Shown: one piece after another, positions 43,891 through 54,399 of the stretch
How the letters are laid out: each line of letters starts with the position of its first letter
Position numbering within the stretch: position 1 is the stretch's first letter
Assembly: GCA_022606425.2 (NCBI GenBank)
Contig: JAHDVF020001261.1
Span: 186,001-250,000, forward strand
Origin: Lepidostoma basale
Lineage: Eukaryota; Arthropoda; Insecta; Trichoptera; Lepidostomatidae
DNA length: 64,000 nt
Direction: 5' to 3'
The notes under the pieces: generated by a model
What the model was told of the DNA's origin: nothing
Database searches by the model: none
Seen by the model: the letters and a program-made list of their open reading frames with translations, nothing else
Position numbers and translations under genes: made by a program

Positions 43891-44399
43891 GTTTATAATT
43901 ATACACCAAAGACAAAAAAAACTAGTATTTATATATTTGTATGATACTAAAATATATTATTAATTCCATTATTATTTATATTTTTTTGTCTTCGTTTTAA
44001 ATTGCATATACTCGTAATTTGAGTTACAAACAAAACCTAAGATTTGAAAACGAAACGATTTTTGTAAGTCACATTTCATAACGCACAATCAAATGTTTTT
44101 TTATGTCTGGTCATCATCAAAAATTAAAAACATCATTCTTCTTTATCAGATTTTCTTTATTTTTTAATTTTTAATTTTAATTATTCATACCTATTTTTAG
44201 AATATCAACTTGATACCACATAAAATATCTCATTTCGGCAGTTGAATATGTATACATAGAGCCGACATATTAATTAAGAGAAAAATGTTGTTCTTCGCAT
44301 TCAACATCTACGAATTTTCTTTTTTGCTGGCGGAATCTTTTGAACAAATGTATTTTACGAAAATGGTAAATAAGCTACATAGATTTAAAAGGGAAATTT

Positions 44400-44535
44400 A
44401 TCTTTTATAACATGAAGATACCTTGTCATAGAATAAAGGCTTAGTTAATTATATATTTTCTGTGAATACATTATAAGCCTGAGAAGGGTTTTAGTCTATC
44501 CCTTCGGGGAGACGGCGTAATGGTTAGTTAGTTAG
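44400..44535 (+). mobile_element. LINE-A extreme 3' end with (TTAG)4 tail
   Basis: CCCTTCGGGGAGACGGCGTA, then ATGGTTAGTTAGTTAGTTAG, plus strand. Confidence 0.6.
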
Positions 44536-44704
44536 TTAGTTGGTAAGTTCATCCTTCCTAAACTTTGTATGAAAGAGTGTTGAATGAAAATATAATAAAT
44601 GAATGCGGTGCAAATAAAAGTGTAAAAGAACAAAATAATGTAAGGAACATTAAGGTGGTAAGATAGCGAAATTTAATTAATGTTCCTTTCGTAAATAATG
44701 AAAC

Positions 44705-44785
44705 TAGCCAACCATCCCGCCGTCTCCTCGAAGGGGTTGGTAGAGAGAATGGATCGCCAAAGTGTTCTCTCCGCACTTCAACTTA
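44705..44785 (-). mobile_element. LINE-A terminal fragment
   Basis: Minus strand 80-bp terminus (AACCATCCCGCCGTCTCCTC...). Confidence 0.5.
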
Positions 44786-44789
44786 CTAA

Positions 44790-45625
44790 CTGACCGTCAC
44801 ACAAAATTTCCGAAAGTGTAGGCAGAAAGAATGAACGACCTCACAGTTCTTTCTTTATATCTTCTTCTTCTTCCACTTATTGCCGTCCACTCTTGGACGA
44901 AAGCCTCCTCCATGTCCCTCCATGTCAATCTCTTCTGCGCAGTCTGCATCCATAGCACCCCAGCGTATCGTTCCAGGTCATCCCTCCACCTCATTTGTAG
45001 TCTTCCTACTATTCTTCTCGTATCTCTCGGTCTCCAATTCAGCAGTATTTTGGTCCATCTTTTGTCTGCAGCTCTAGCGACATGCCCTGCCAATTTCCAT
45101 TTTAAAGTCGTCACCCGGTAGATCACGTCTGTGAATCTTGTTTTACCCCTCGCCGTTTCGTTCCTGACTCTATCTCTAAGGGGCAGGCCTAGCATGGTTC
45201 TCTCCATCGCTCATTGCATGACTCTTAGTCTCTCTGCACTGTGCTTTGTCAGAGAGGCAGTTTCAAGACCATATGTACTTACTGTATATTCTTTCGTATA
45301 CTCTTTCTTTATATACTTCTCTCAATTCCTCAACATTTATACATTGTGTCATGCATGCATTTAGATTTCTCCGACTGCTTACGTGGCAGGTATTTTTTAT
45401 TTGATTGATTTCATAGTGACACCTTTTCCTCGGTCTTCCTCTATTTTTAATTCTATTTACATCGTTAACGCATACTTTTTTAGTCATTTTTTCTTCATCC
45501 ATGCACTAATATGTCCGAACCAACGCAACGATCCTTTCATGATAACTTATTCCGCTCTACACTCCTTTTACATATCAGCATTTGAAATTCTGTCTTCCAT
45601 CGTAAATCGAGTATTAAAATAGTTT
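44790..45625 (-). mobile_element. LINE-A copy split by LINE-B
   Basis: 44790-44860 and 45302-45625 are two parts of one minus-strand LINE-A copy (terminal block; then R-K-R-C-H-Y-E-I-N-Q-I region and beyond). A 13-bp duplication shows where LINE-B entered. Confidence 0.65.
44861..45301 (-). mobile_element. LINE-B 3' end nested in LINE-A, with 13-bp target duplication
   Basis: Minus-strand open frame of 136 codons: MERTMLGLPLRDRVRNE, TTLKWKLAGHVARAADKRWT, VGRLQMRWRDDLERYAG and MEEAFVQEWTAI, then (AAG)n at the 3' terminus (44861-44875). Flanked by TCTTTCTTTATAT at 44848-44860 and 45302-45314. Only the pol C-terminus is present; upstream RT was lost by 5' truncation. Confidence 0.8.
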
Positions 45626-46019
45626 AATAACTGTTAACTTTTTTTTTGGCTCATTCTCTTGTTGCGTTTATTTATTCTTTTAACCCTAGAAAGATAATCA
45701 TATTGTGTAGTACGGAAAAGATACTCATGCGTAAAATTGACGCATTTGTTTTAATTAGCTGCAGGTCGAGGTTTATTAATTTATTTCTATATATTTTTTT
45801 GTGATTATTTATTTACACATATATAAGAATAATAATATTACAGATAATTTACTTATACTACTTTATTTATTAAAAAAAAAAAAAAAACTTTAAACTTCTT
45901 CTATAAATCAATGAAATTTTTTAACACTTACTCTTTCATACGAAAACTTATTTTTTACTACAATAATCAGCTTTTTTTAGTACAAAAGCAACAATAAGCA
46001 TATCTTATATATTATATAT

Positions 46020-46684
46020 TAGGAACATATAGTTATGCTCACGACATATATATTTTTTAAAATTTTTGCAGGACGCATTTGCCTTTCGCCTTATTTTAGA
46101 TGTGCAAAACGAACAATAAATACGTTTTTTGCTACTGGCTCATCGGTACTGTTTTCCGATGTGTCAGGTACTTCATTTGGCATCCTATTAAAGATATTAT
46201 CTCGAAAATATCTCTTTAAAGTAGGTGCTTCTAAACGTCTACGCATAAACGAAGAAGACAGACCCAAGCTAAGATTTTTCATAATTTTTTTGTGACTTAA
46301 AGGCTTCTCCTTTGTTGTTAACATTGTGGTTGAAATTATATATGCGTTTATCCAGGCATTGTTTATCATTCCATACAAGAAAGCCATAGGCCATCTATTC
46401 GTTTTCCTACTACAGGACATCAGAGAACACATTTGGTCCAGTGTGTCTACTCCGCCTTTTGTTTGATTATAATACATAATTGCCCGTCTAAGATTACACT
46501 CTCCACTTGGCGTTGGCCGTTCTCCTTGTACCTCATCAATAAAAGCTTCTTCTGTGTCGCTCTGGACGTCATCTTCACTTTAGTGGTCCGCTATTTCACT
46601 GTCGGTATCCTCACCGGGAAGCTCGTCATCATTTTGCATAAGAGTGGCCAGGATATGGTCTTCGTCCAAGTTTCTACTCCCCAT
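46020..46684 (-). pseudogene. piggyBac transposase, N- and C-terminal parts joined by an internal deletion
   Basis: From the ATG at 46684 the minus strand encodes the acidic N-terminal region (about 67 codons, one TAA at codon 35). It passes in frame into the C-terminal part from MYYNQTKGGVDTLDQMCS: the third catalytic Asp in GGVD, SCSRKTNRWP, EAPTLKRYFRDNI. A frameshift near 46091 moves the Cys-rich tail (RRKANASCKN, ICREHN) to another frame. About 350 residues including the first two catalytic Asp are gone, so no activity is possible. Confidence 0.88.
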
Positions 46685-46699
46685 TGAATTATATTTTTA

Positions 46700-47000
46700 C
46701 CTCAATATCTATAAAAACACAATTATAATATAAGTTATGGTATAAAATACTTACAGATACATAAAATAATAAAACTATCATTATAAGTCAAAATCATCAA
46801 AGTCACGTAAAAGATAATCATGCGTAATTTTGACTCACGCGTTCGTTATATTTCAAAATCGGTGACACTTACCTTATCGACACGAACCCCACACGGCAGC
46901 TCTTAGCGACGAATGAGATGCCCTAAACGCACAGCTATGGATTCGCGCTATTTAAAAAGAGAGAGTAATATTTCGCAAACGAATGCGTAAATTTTACGCA
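46700..47000 (-). promoter_or_regulatory. piggyBac 5' region (promoter/internal repeats)
   Basis: Upstream of the transposase ATG: a second AAGATAATCATGCG block at 46806-46822 like the one next to the left end, and the conserved GGATTCGCGCTATTTA stretch at 46938-46953 near the right terminus. In the known element this region holds the promoter and transposase-binding repeats. Confidence 0.55.
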
Positions 47001-47019
47001 GACTATCTTTCTAGGGTTA

Positions 47020-47480
47020 AATAACAAATGCGAACAGTTTCTATCAAATAAAAATAGCTCAAAGGAAGTTCTTATTATTGCATTTTCTATCGTACAATCT
47101 TACTCTACACTACCCTATATACTAAAGGCAAATTGTGTTAAGGTGATTGTTTGAAGATCTTAGAAGTAGGTTATTACTGCTATTGTCTTAGAAGTAAATT
47201 GTTAGGGATAATTCGGTTATTGTGAAAGGCTTCATACAAAACTAATTACGTATATACGAATATGGTAAGTCTACATCAATCATTAGGTAACATTGTGGTG
47301 TATACCATACATGATGTGTTATAATATATTATATGTTATATCCGATTGAATTTAAACTATGTATTTATTATTTTAGTTACAAAATGTTTTCATAATCTTA
47401 TCAGATTTTCTTTAATCATAAGTAACATAAATAAATTGGATAATTTTTACAAATGGAAACATCTGCTTTTATAGGTGTTA
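47020..47480. other. AT-rich sequence, nothing recognised
   Basis: No gene or repeat found. Confidence 0.4.
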
Positions 47481-47660
47481 TTATATTCTTCTTGTCCTGT
47501 CACACCTCCGTGGTGCATAGGGCTTCAAAGAATCTTTTCCATCCGACTGTTGCATACCATAGATGTTATTATATGGTAGATTATAATAAAGGGAAATGAC
47601 ATGTTTCGCATTACTTATTAAATGTATATTTGATTGGAATAGACTTGTTTATAGATACAT
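47480..47660. repeat. Small LINE and PLE scraps
   Basis: 47490-47550 looks like a LINE C-terminal scrap (CCTGTCACACCTCCGTGGTG). 47600-47625 has the PLE block CATGTTTCGCATTA on the minus strand (GAAACATGTC). Confidence 0.3.
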
Positions 47661-47669
47661 GTTATCATG

Positions 47670-48140
47670 GAATAAACAGGATATTAGATTTGATTTACAT
47701 GGACTAATAAAAAGACTCGAATGACTGGAAATGCCACGGATATACCCTGCTGGCTGACTTTCCATGACAATAGCAAGACTTCCAGTAAGTCCGATTTCCT
47801 TGCGTTCTAGAGTAGTCCTAAGGATCCAGGGAGTCCTGGGCAATGTGATCTGGCACTTTTTTTGGACAGTGTTACAATTTCGAGGCCATGAGTAGCAACT
47901 AGCCGCACACACGCTTCATAAAATTTTCTCTTCATGTCGATCGGTATTTTCCATTTTTTTAAATTAAACTCATTTTTCCGAAGACTTCCCAGCTTAGAAC
48001 AATTCTTCTCTTGAGCTCTGCAGTTTGGTTTTCTCGGCCCAATCGAATATTATGTCCCAGGTATATATGTATATTCGTAGACATTCTCGATTCTGCTGCC
48101 ATCAACGCTGATTTGAAACCGTTCCGTGTCCATCTTTACC
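47670..48140 (-). mobile_element. RTE-like LINE RT C-terminal remnant
   Basis: Minus strand 48140-47940 reads YIYLGHNIRLGRENQTAELK, then W-E-V-F-G-K-M, the segment after the RT catalytic box in RTE-like LINEs. 47912-47649 is an altered continuation with no clear frame. Confidence 0.6.
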
Positions 48141-48144
48141 AGGT

Positions 48145-48850
48145 TCATAGTCAAATAATTAAAAATTATCAGTGTTTTAGCCCTTTCAAATAAAGCCCCT
48201 GTTTGTTACAATTCATTGCAGTCTTTGTTATTTAGATAACACATTTGCAAACTGTGTCATAGTTAATTCAAAAAGTTTTTTTCGAGATAACTGAAACATT
48301 ATTTTTTTGTTGTAAATACGAACATAATTAGTACTAAGTAATGTTATATAAGAATTTATACTAATTATCTTTACAACTAAAATTTGTTTTACTATTCCAA
48401 TGAATCTATTTTTTTAAATAGCGAGATGTTTTTTTCTTGCAGCATAGTAAATGTATTTTGATGTTAACATACGGTGCTAAACTAATTCTACTAAATAAAT
48501 TATTGTACACTTAAAACCTTTTACATTTTCAAATCATGCAAGTTAAACGGAAAGAGAAGTTTAAACCCACCCTGGAGAGTTCGTCCAGACCGAGAAATAT
48601 TAGACTTAGTTTAAATTTAAGCGAAAAGTTCCCGTTAACAAATTTACCATCGCTTGAAAGTTTGCCAAGTTACAACTGTGGTTAGAGGTATATCCCGCAA
48701 ATAAAGTAACCGAGAGTCCCCATGCAAATGTACATCAAGCTTTTTGCGTAACGGATGTTTGGTGATTGATATATATATAGGTGGGCCAAATATATCATAT
48801 AATCACAGCTGCTTCGAATATCATAAAAAAATTATTCTTTAAATGTGCGA
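48145..48850. other. AT-rich with a unique balanced island
   Basis: 48540-48740 is more balanced and unique in the window. No frame. Confidence 0.3.
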
Positions 48851-48852
48851 CA

Positions 48853-49450
48853 TAACTAACTAACTAACCATCACGCCGTCTCCCCGAAGGGGTAGGCAGA
48901 AAGAATGGACTGCCACACTTTTCTTTCCTGACATATTTCTCTCGATTCCTCAACATTCATACATCGTGTCATGCACGCGCGTCGATTTCTCTGACTCCTC
49001 ACATGGCCGACATTCAATATTTGGTTTATTTGATCGTGCCGCGTTTTCCTCGGTCTTCCTCTATTTCTGGTTCCATTTACATCATGAACATATAATTTTT
49101 TTACCATTCTTTCCATATGTCCAAACAATCTTAATGATCCTTTCATTATTTTGTTCATGACACCATCATTCGCACCGCATTCACTTCTTATATTTTCATT
49201 CGACACTCTATCATACACAGAGTATCCACACATTCGTCTAAGAGATCTCATTTCTACTGCATTTATTCTACTTTCATCCTTCTTTTGCCAGTTCCATGCT
49301 TCGCTTCCATACATAAGGGTCGGTAGAAGAACACCATTGTGCACTGCCATTCTAGCTTTTTTGGATAGGTTTTTGTTTGCGATGACAACGTTAAGTGCAC
49401 CATTCACTTTGTTGCCTGCCCCAACCCTTCTTTCAATATGCGACATTATT
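48853..49450 (-). mobile_element. Best LINE-A copy: intact pol C-terminus and (TTAG)n tail
   Basis: Minus strand, 5'-truncated LINE ending TTCGGGGAGACGGCGTGAT and TGGTTAGTTAGTTAGT (48853-48872). It carries a 191-codon open frame (49446-48871) and serves as the reference for the other fragments. Confidence 0.75.
48871..49446 (-). CDS. LINE-A pol C-terminal fragment (191 aa)
   Basis: Contains GVLLPTLMYGSEAWNWQKKD, INAVEMRSLRRMCGYSVYDR, LFGHMERM, NRGRPRKTRHDQINQIL, RACMTRCMNVEESREICQ and SAYPFGETA at the end. The YGSEAW...LRRMCG block is the post-RT region common to RTE-like and related insect LINE proteins. No RT catalytic motifs remain, so it is not a functional enzyme. The upstream boundary is the truncation point, and the first Met need not be a real start. 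Confidence 0.7.
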   Translation of the reverse strand: MSHIERRVGAGNKVNGALNVVIANKNLSKKARMAVHNGVLLPTLMYGSEAWNWQKKDESRINAVEMRSLRRMCGYSVYDRVSNENIRSECGANDGVMNKIMKGSLRLFGHMERMVKKLYVHDVNGTRNRGRPRKTRHDQINQILNVGHVRSQRNRRACMTRCMNVEESREICQERKVWQSILSAYPFGETA

Positions 49451-49519
49451 AAAAATAATTTGTTGTTAAATAACTTTATTTTTTTATCAAACCGGTGTTT
49501 TATCGATTTACTAATTATG

Positions 49520-49672
49520 AATACATAAAGTTAGAGAAATCAACGTGCGTTCATGACACGATGTTGAATAAAGAAACTAGAGAATTGAAGGAAAAACAGT
49601 GTGGTGGTCCATTCTTTCGGCCGACCCCTTCAGAGAGGAGGCGTGATGGTGGCTAGTAAATTAGCACCCTTG
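49520..49672 (+). mobile_element. LINE-A terminal fragment
   Basis: Plus strand, ends GAGGAGGCGTGATGGTGGCTAG. Confidence 0.5.
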
Positions 49673-49674
49673 GG

Positions 49675-49800
49675 GTGATTCTTTTTCTTCCAATGGCGCT
49701 ACAGCCCATATCGAGCCATGGCCTTCGTCAACTTTCGCCTCCAACAGTTCCTGTCCTCAGCAGTCGTCCTCCAGTTCGGCACCCGAAGAAGTGAGGTAAT
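49675..49800 (-). mobile_element. LINE 3' scrap
   Basis: TTCTTTTTCTTCCAATGGCG at the end. AATGGCGCTACAGCCCA is shared with the LINE-D 3' region (39658-39675). Confidence 0.4.
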
Positions 49801-49894
49801 CACAAAAACGGGGTACATCACGAAAACGGGGCTTTAAAATTTATTACATTTCATGATAATAATAATTATTATTATTATTATTAAGTAAAAAAAC

Positions 49895-50542
<648 letters not shown>

Positions 50543-50544
50543 TG

Positions 50545-50685
50545 ATGATCTTCTTCTTCGTCTTCGTCAGCCCTTATCGGTCCACTGCTGGACATAGGCC
50601 TCCTCCCTTCCCTTCCACTCGTCTCTTTCTCCTGCCAGCCGTAGCCACATTTCCCCCCCCACGCACACTGGGGCCGATCCAGGAA
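50545..50685 (-). mobile_element. LINE 3' end with (AAG/ACG)n tail
   Basis: Minus strand reads [20 protein letters not shown] from 50610, a C-terminus typical of RTE-like LINEs running into a trinucleotide tail. Confidence 0.5.
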
Positions 50686-51286
50686 TTGTGCGAATAAACC
50701 CCTTTTTTAAAAATAACATTAGGTCACAAATAATTCCTGGAATTGATAGTTAAATATACCTGGCATACAGCTCAGTACTCTAAAGTCATGGTGCAAGTCA
50801 ACTTTTATCCCTGTTCCAGTCGAAACTTGTCCGTCATAGGCGAAGTTTTTGCCGTCTGCGATTTCAATACGAAAAGTCACCTTGTATTCATGGCAAATAC
50901 TTTATAGTGCTTCCAAATTTTGTTATTATTTCAATATGGCATTATCACCTACATGTTGGTACATAATTTTTTTGAAAATATCTTTGATATATTCTGAATT
51001 GTAATATTTTAAAGGGGTATTTACATTACTGGGGAAAATATTTGCTTTTTTTTAGTTTATTGATTTTATATGTAAAGTTTTAGTTGATATCAGTTCATAT
51101 CATGTCTGCAATTTTGGGCTTATTTGCTTACGTATTCATTGTTCTTAAGGAAATATAAAAAACATTTTGCGCATATTTGCGCTTTTTCACTTAAAGGTTA
51201 CTTTTGTCCAGGATGTGGAAACATAATAAAAAAGAAGGCATTTATGAGTTATTTTAAATTAATTTCAATTATTATTTTTTCTTTCA
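50686..51286. other. Upstream part of the transposase relic, mostly non-coding
   Basis: Possible palindrome CCAGGAATTGTG / CACAAATAATTCCTGG (50680-50741). 51265-51286 is a pyrimidine tract ending TTTCTTTCAG, a good 3' splice site in front of the transposase frame. Confidence 0.35.
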
Positions 51287-52692
51287 GGATCAGGTACAAC
51301 TAATATTTTTATAAGTAGACGTACCTTATTTGATCAAATGAGACAATCTGGCTACGTTAAATTGGCTGATCAAGTATCATGTTTGAAGGAATTTGTCGAA
51401 ATACGTACTAAATGTCTAAAAGACCAATTACCAAGCCTTCATAAAACAATTTCATTATTTGTGTCTGATTTTAAGAAGAAGTGGCAAAAGGCTATCAGAA
51501 AAGAGAACAGATATTTGGTTTTTAATAATGACTGCCTAAATACTTCAATAGGTTTTAATAACTTTTCTATTGTTTTAAGTAAAAAAGTGGGTCGCCCTCA
51601 AACAAATTTTGAAGAATCTTGTGATAGAGCTAAACGCCAAAAGACTAAATATTTGAGATCAAAGCACTCTCTTTAGGAATGAACATTTGCAGTACAGGTG
51701 ACTTTGCGAGCTGCTGGTCAAGTGGATGCCTCCAAAGTTTTGAAGGAAGTTACGACAACTTTATCCACAGCTGCCTCATACAAAAATGCATACAAGAAAA
51801 TTAACATCTCTAAAAGGTTAGCAGCTTACAGAAAAAGAAGCTCTTTTGATGTTTATTGAAGTAAAACTCACCAAACATCAATACAATTTAATTCGAGAAC
51901 ATGACAAATTCCTATTTCCATCTTGCAAAAAAATACAACAGGCGAAAAGCGAATGTTATCCACCAAAGAAAAGCATTGCAGTCACAGATACTTTTGCTGA
52001 GATTAAATTGCAAATTTTACTTGATCATACTGCCACTCGTCTTTTGGAAGCTCATAAAGAAATTTTAGAAGTTCAGAAATCAGAAAATATAAAAAATATA
52101 ACCTTAATATGCAAATGGTGCTTCGACGGATCTGCACAGTCAGAATACAAACAGAAGTTTAGTAGCGATCCAAATTCTAAGGATAATAATATTTTTATAT
52201 CGTCTTAAGTACATTTAAGATTGATATCGGACAATTTAATATTACAAAATAAAATAGTTTTTTGTCAAAATGAAAGACACGATACTGTAGACCCATAAAC
52301 TCTTTGCGGGAAAATATGCGTGGTACTCGATGCCTCCAACTATTCACAAAGTTTTAATTCACGGCCCAGAAATAAAAAAGTATGCTTTATTACCTATAGG
52401 CCAGCTAAGTGAAGAGGCCCAAGAAGCAAGAAACAAAGAGTTCAAAAGATACAGAGAATGCTTCTCGCGAAAAATGTCACGTATAAAAACTAATGAAGAT
52501 GTATTAAATTTAATTTTAATATCTTCGGACCCTCTTATTAGCAGCTTGCGAGAAGTATCTGTAAAGAAAGATGTAAATTTTGAAAAGGATACTTTAGATC
52601 TATTGGCTCCACCTAATATTATAACGTCCGAAGTTTCCACGCAATCCACGATCAGTGGAAACGAAGCCGAAAATTCTTCAGATAGTGAATAA
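51287..52692 (+). pseudogene. Transib/RAG1-like DDE transposase relic
   Basis: Three plus-strand frames in order. 51287-51676: KKWQKAIRKENRYLVF, NFEESCDRAKRQKTKYLR. 51820-52208 (after stops and a frameshift): LLDHTATRLLEAH, LICKWCFDGSAQSEYKQKF, where FDG would hold the first catalytic Asp. 52325-52692: WYSMPPTIHKVLIHG, LPIGQLSEEAQEARNKEFKR and MSRIKTNEDVLNLILISSD. The last part matches the pattern around the third catalytic acid in RAG1/Transib (S-E-x-x-E-x-x-N-K ... R ... E-D-V-L). The middle, including the second Asp region, is deleted. Family assignment is from memory of motif patterns, not a search. Confidence 0.6.
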
Positions 52693-52743
52693 AAAATTTA
52701 AAAATCCTGTTTTTCTTTTTAAAATTACTTTATAACAATTTAT

Positions 52744-53241
52744 TTACATTGTTTTATTTATTTCATATTTAAAAGACCACAAAAATAATTTATTCCGACA
52801 ATTCTTAATTCGGCTCCAGTGTGCCACGGCAGCAATGTCGTCGGGCCACCTTTTTTGCGGCCTGCCGACGTTTCTCCTATTCTCCCATGGTCTCCACCTT
52901 ATTATTTTCTGGGTCCATCTATCCTCACTCTGTCTCGCCACATGACCCGCCCATTGCCACTTCAGTCTCACTAGTCGTTCCATGATGTCCGTTATTTTTG
53001 TTCGGCGTCTAATCTCCTCATTTCTGATTCTATCTCGGAGACTGACGCCGAGCATATGTTTTTCCATGGAACGCTGCGTGACTCTCAATCTTTCAACATT
53101 TCTCTTGGTGAGGGTCACAGTTTCCATCCCATACGTCATCACCGTCAGTATGCATGAATCATAAAGTTTTCTCTTCAGACATACTGGAGTTTCCTTGTTT
53201 TCAAATATGTGTTTTAGTTTGCAGAAAGCTGCCCAGCTCAA
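52744..53241 (-). CDS. RTE-like LINE pol C-terminal part (165 aa, partial)
   Basis: WAAFCKLKHIFENKETPVCL, YDSCILTVMTYGMETVTLTK, TQRSMEKHMLGVSLRDRIRN, VRLKWQWAGHVARQSEDRWT and RRNVGRPQKRWPDDIAAVAH. This is the full-length version of the LINE-B C-terminus seen as scraps elsewhere in the window. It is separated from the RT by a frameshifted stretch (53242-53380). Confidence 0.75.
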   Translation of the reverse strand: MSWAAFCKLKHIFENKETPVCLKRKLYDSCILTVMTYGMETVTLTKRNVERLRVTQRSMEKHMLGVSLRDRIRNEEIRRRTKITDIMERLVRLKWQWAGHVARQSEDRWTQKIIRWRPWENRRNVGRPQKRWPDDIAAVAHWSRIKNCRNKLFLWSFKYEINKTM

Positions 53242-53379
53242 CCCTATTCGCCTCGATATTTCCGCTGTCTGGTTCTCTTTTCTTAAAGGCCTCTTTAGGA
53301 CTTAAAATCTTTGTTTTTCCTATATTCATTTCTAAGCCTATTTTATTTGATGCTTCCTGCAACTCTTCAATCATTTGAG

Positions 53380-54177
53380 TCAGTTCGTGTTCATGTCCTC
53401 ACTAATGACCACGATGTCGTCCGCAAATCTAAGATGACTCAAATGTGTAACATCTATCTTTATACCTTTCTCATCCCAGTTTAAGGTTTTAAAAACGTCT
53501 AAGGCTAAGGCTAAAGTGAAGAGTTTTGGTGAAATTGTGTCACCTTGTCGGACACCTTTTTGTATAATTATTATATCTTTTCTGTTTTTTTTGTCATCTT
53601 CAATGGTTACGTTCATGGTCGTATTTTCGTATATGTAGTTCATCAGACGTATATACCTGGAATCAATTCTGGCATTTTGGAGTGATTTTATAATTGCCCA
53701 CCTTTCCACTGAGTCAAAGGCTTTCTTATAATCGATAAACGCTAGGTGTAAAGAGATGTTGTACTCAGCAGCCTTTTCGATAAGTAGTCTCAAAGTTTGT
53801 AAGTGGTCTCTGGTACCAAATTTTTTGCGACAACCGGCTTGTTCTACGGGTTGATAATCGTCAAATTCTTGCGTTAAGCGATTTGTCAATATTTTCGTCA
53901 GTAGTTTATAGAGGTGTGAGAGCAAGCTGATTGGTCGATAATTTTCTATATCGTCGCTGTCACCCTTTTTGAACCATATTTTTACTTCAGCATTTTGCCA
54001 GCAGTTTGGTATTTTTTCTTCCTCTAGACATCGGTTGAGTAATATTTTTATAATTTCCAACAGCCTACTTCCCCCCATTTGAATCATATCGCTTGTTAAT
54101 TGGTCAACGCCTGGTGCTTTATTGTTCTTCATCTGTTTCAGGGCATTTTCTATTTCTTTGATGATTATTTTTGGCAT
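53380..54177 (-). CDS. RTE-like reverse transcriptase domain (265 aa, partial)
   Basis: MKNNKAPGVDQLTSDMIQMG, YRPISLLSHLYKLLTKILTN, FIDYKKAFDSVERWAI (motif A Asp), GVRQGDTISPKLFT (motif B) and LSHLRFADDIVVIS (catalytic FADD). The order and spacing are those of non-LTR RTs, and the sequence type is that annotated as 'endonuclease-reverse transcriptase' in moths. The endonuclease is lost and the frame breaks after EDMNTN, so this is a fragment of a pol protein, not a complete gene. Confidence 0.8.
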   Translation of the reverse strand: MPKIIIKEIENALKQMKNNKAPGVDQLTSDMIQMGGSRLLEIIKILLNRCLEEEKIPNCWQNAEVKIWFKKGDSDDIENYRPISLLSHLYKLLTKILTNRLTQEFDDYQPVEQAGCRKKFGTRDHLQTLRLLIEKAAEYNISLHLAFIDYKKAFDSVERWAIIKSLQNARIDSRYIRLMNYIYENTTMNVTIEDDKKNRKDIIIIQKGVRQGDTISPKLFTLALALDVFKTLNWDEKGIKIDVTHLSHLRFADDIVVISEDMNTN

Positions 54178-54399
54178 ATCTTCAGATCCAACATTTAATA
54201 CGATCCTTTCTTCTTGGTCATTTGGCTGATATTGGATGTGTATAGTTTAGAGTAGAATTTCTCTATTGATTTTAAAAAAGATTCCTTGTCTTTTACAATA
54301 TCGCCGTTCTCGTCTTTGATCTTGGTTATACTATGTTTTTGTATTTGTTTTAGTACTTTCATATTCTTGTTTGATTCAATGGTTTACGAAATAAGGTTC

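Larger units (their letters stand above)
45684..47016 (-). mobile_element. Internally deleted piggyBac element with intact ends
   Basis: TTAA duplications at 45680-45683 and 47017-47020; 13-bp terminal repeats CCCTAGAAAGATA at both ends. The sub-terminal inverted repeats TGCGTAAAATTGACGCA (left) and TGCGTAAAATTTACGCA (right) sit 31 bp and 3 bp from them, the asymmetric layout described for T. ni piggyBac. Size is 1333 bp against about 2.47 kb for the full element. Terminal repeats look competent for mobilisation by an outside transposase; this is inference. Confidence 0.9.

Noticed and set aside
48853..48872. Interstitial telomere array from the TTAG repeats
   Set aside because: Runs are only 2-4 units, lack the TTAGG unit and always sit at LINE-A 3' ends.
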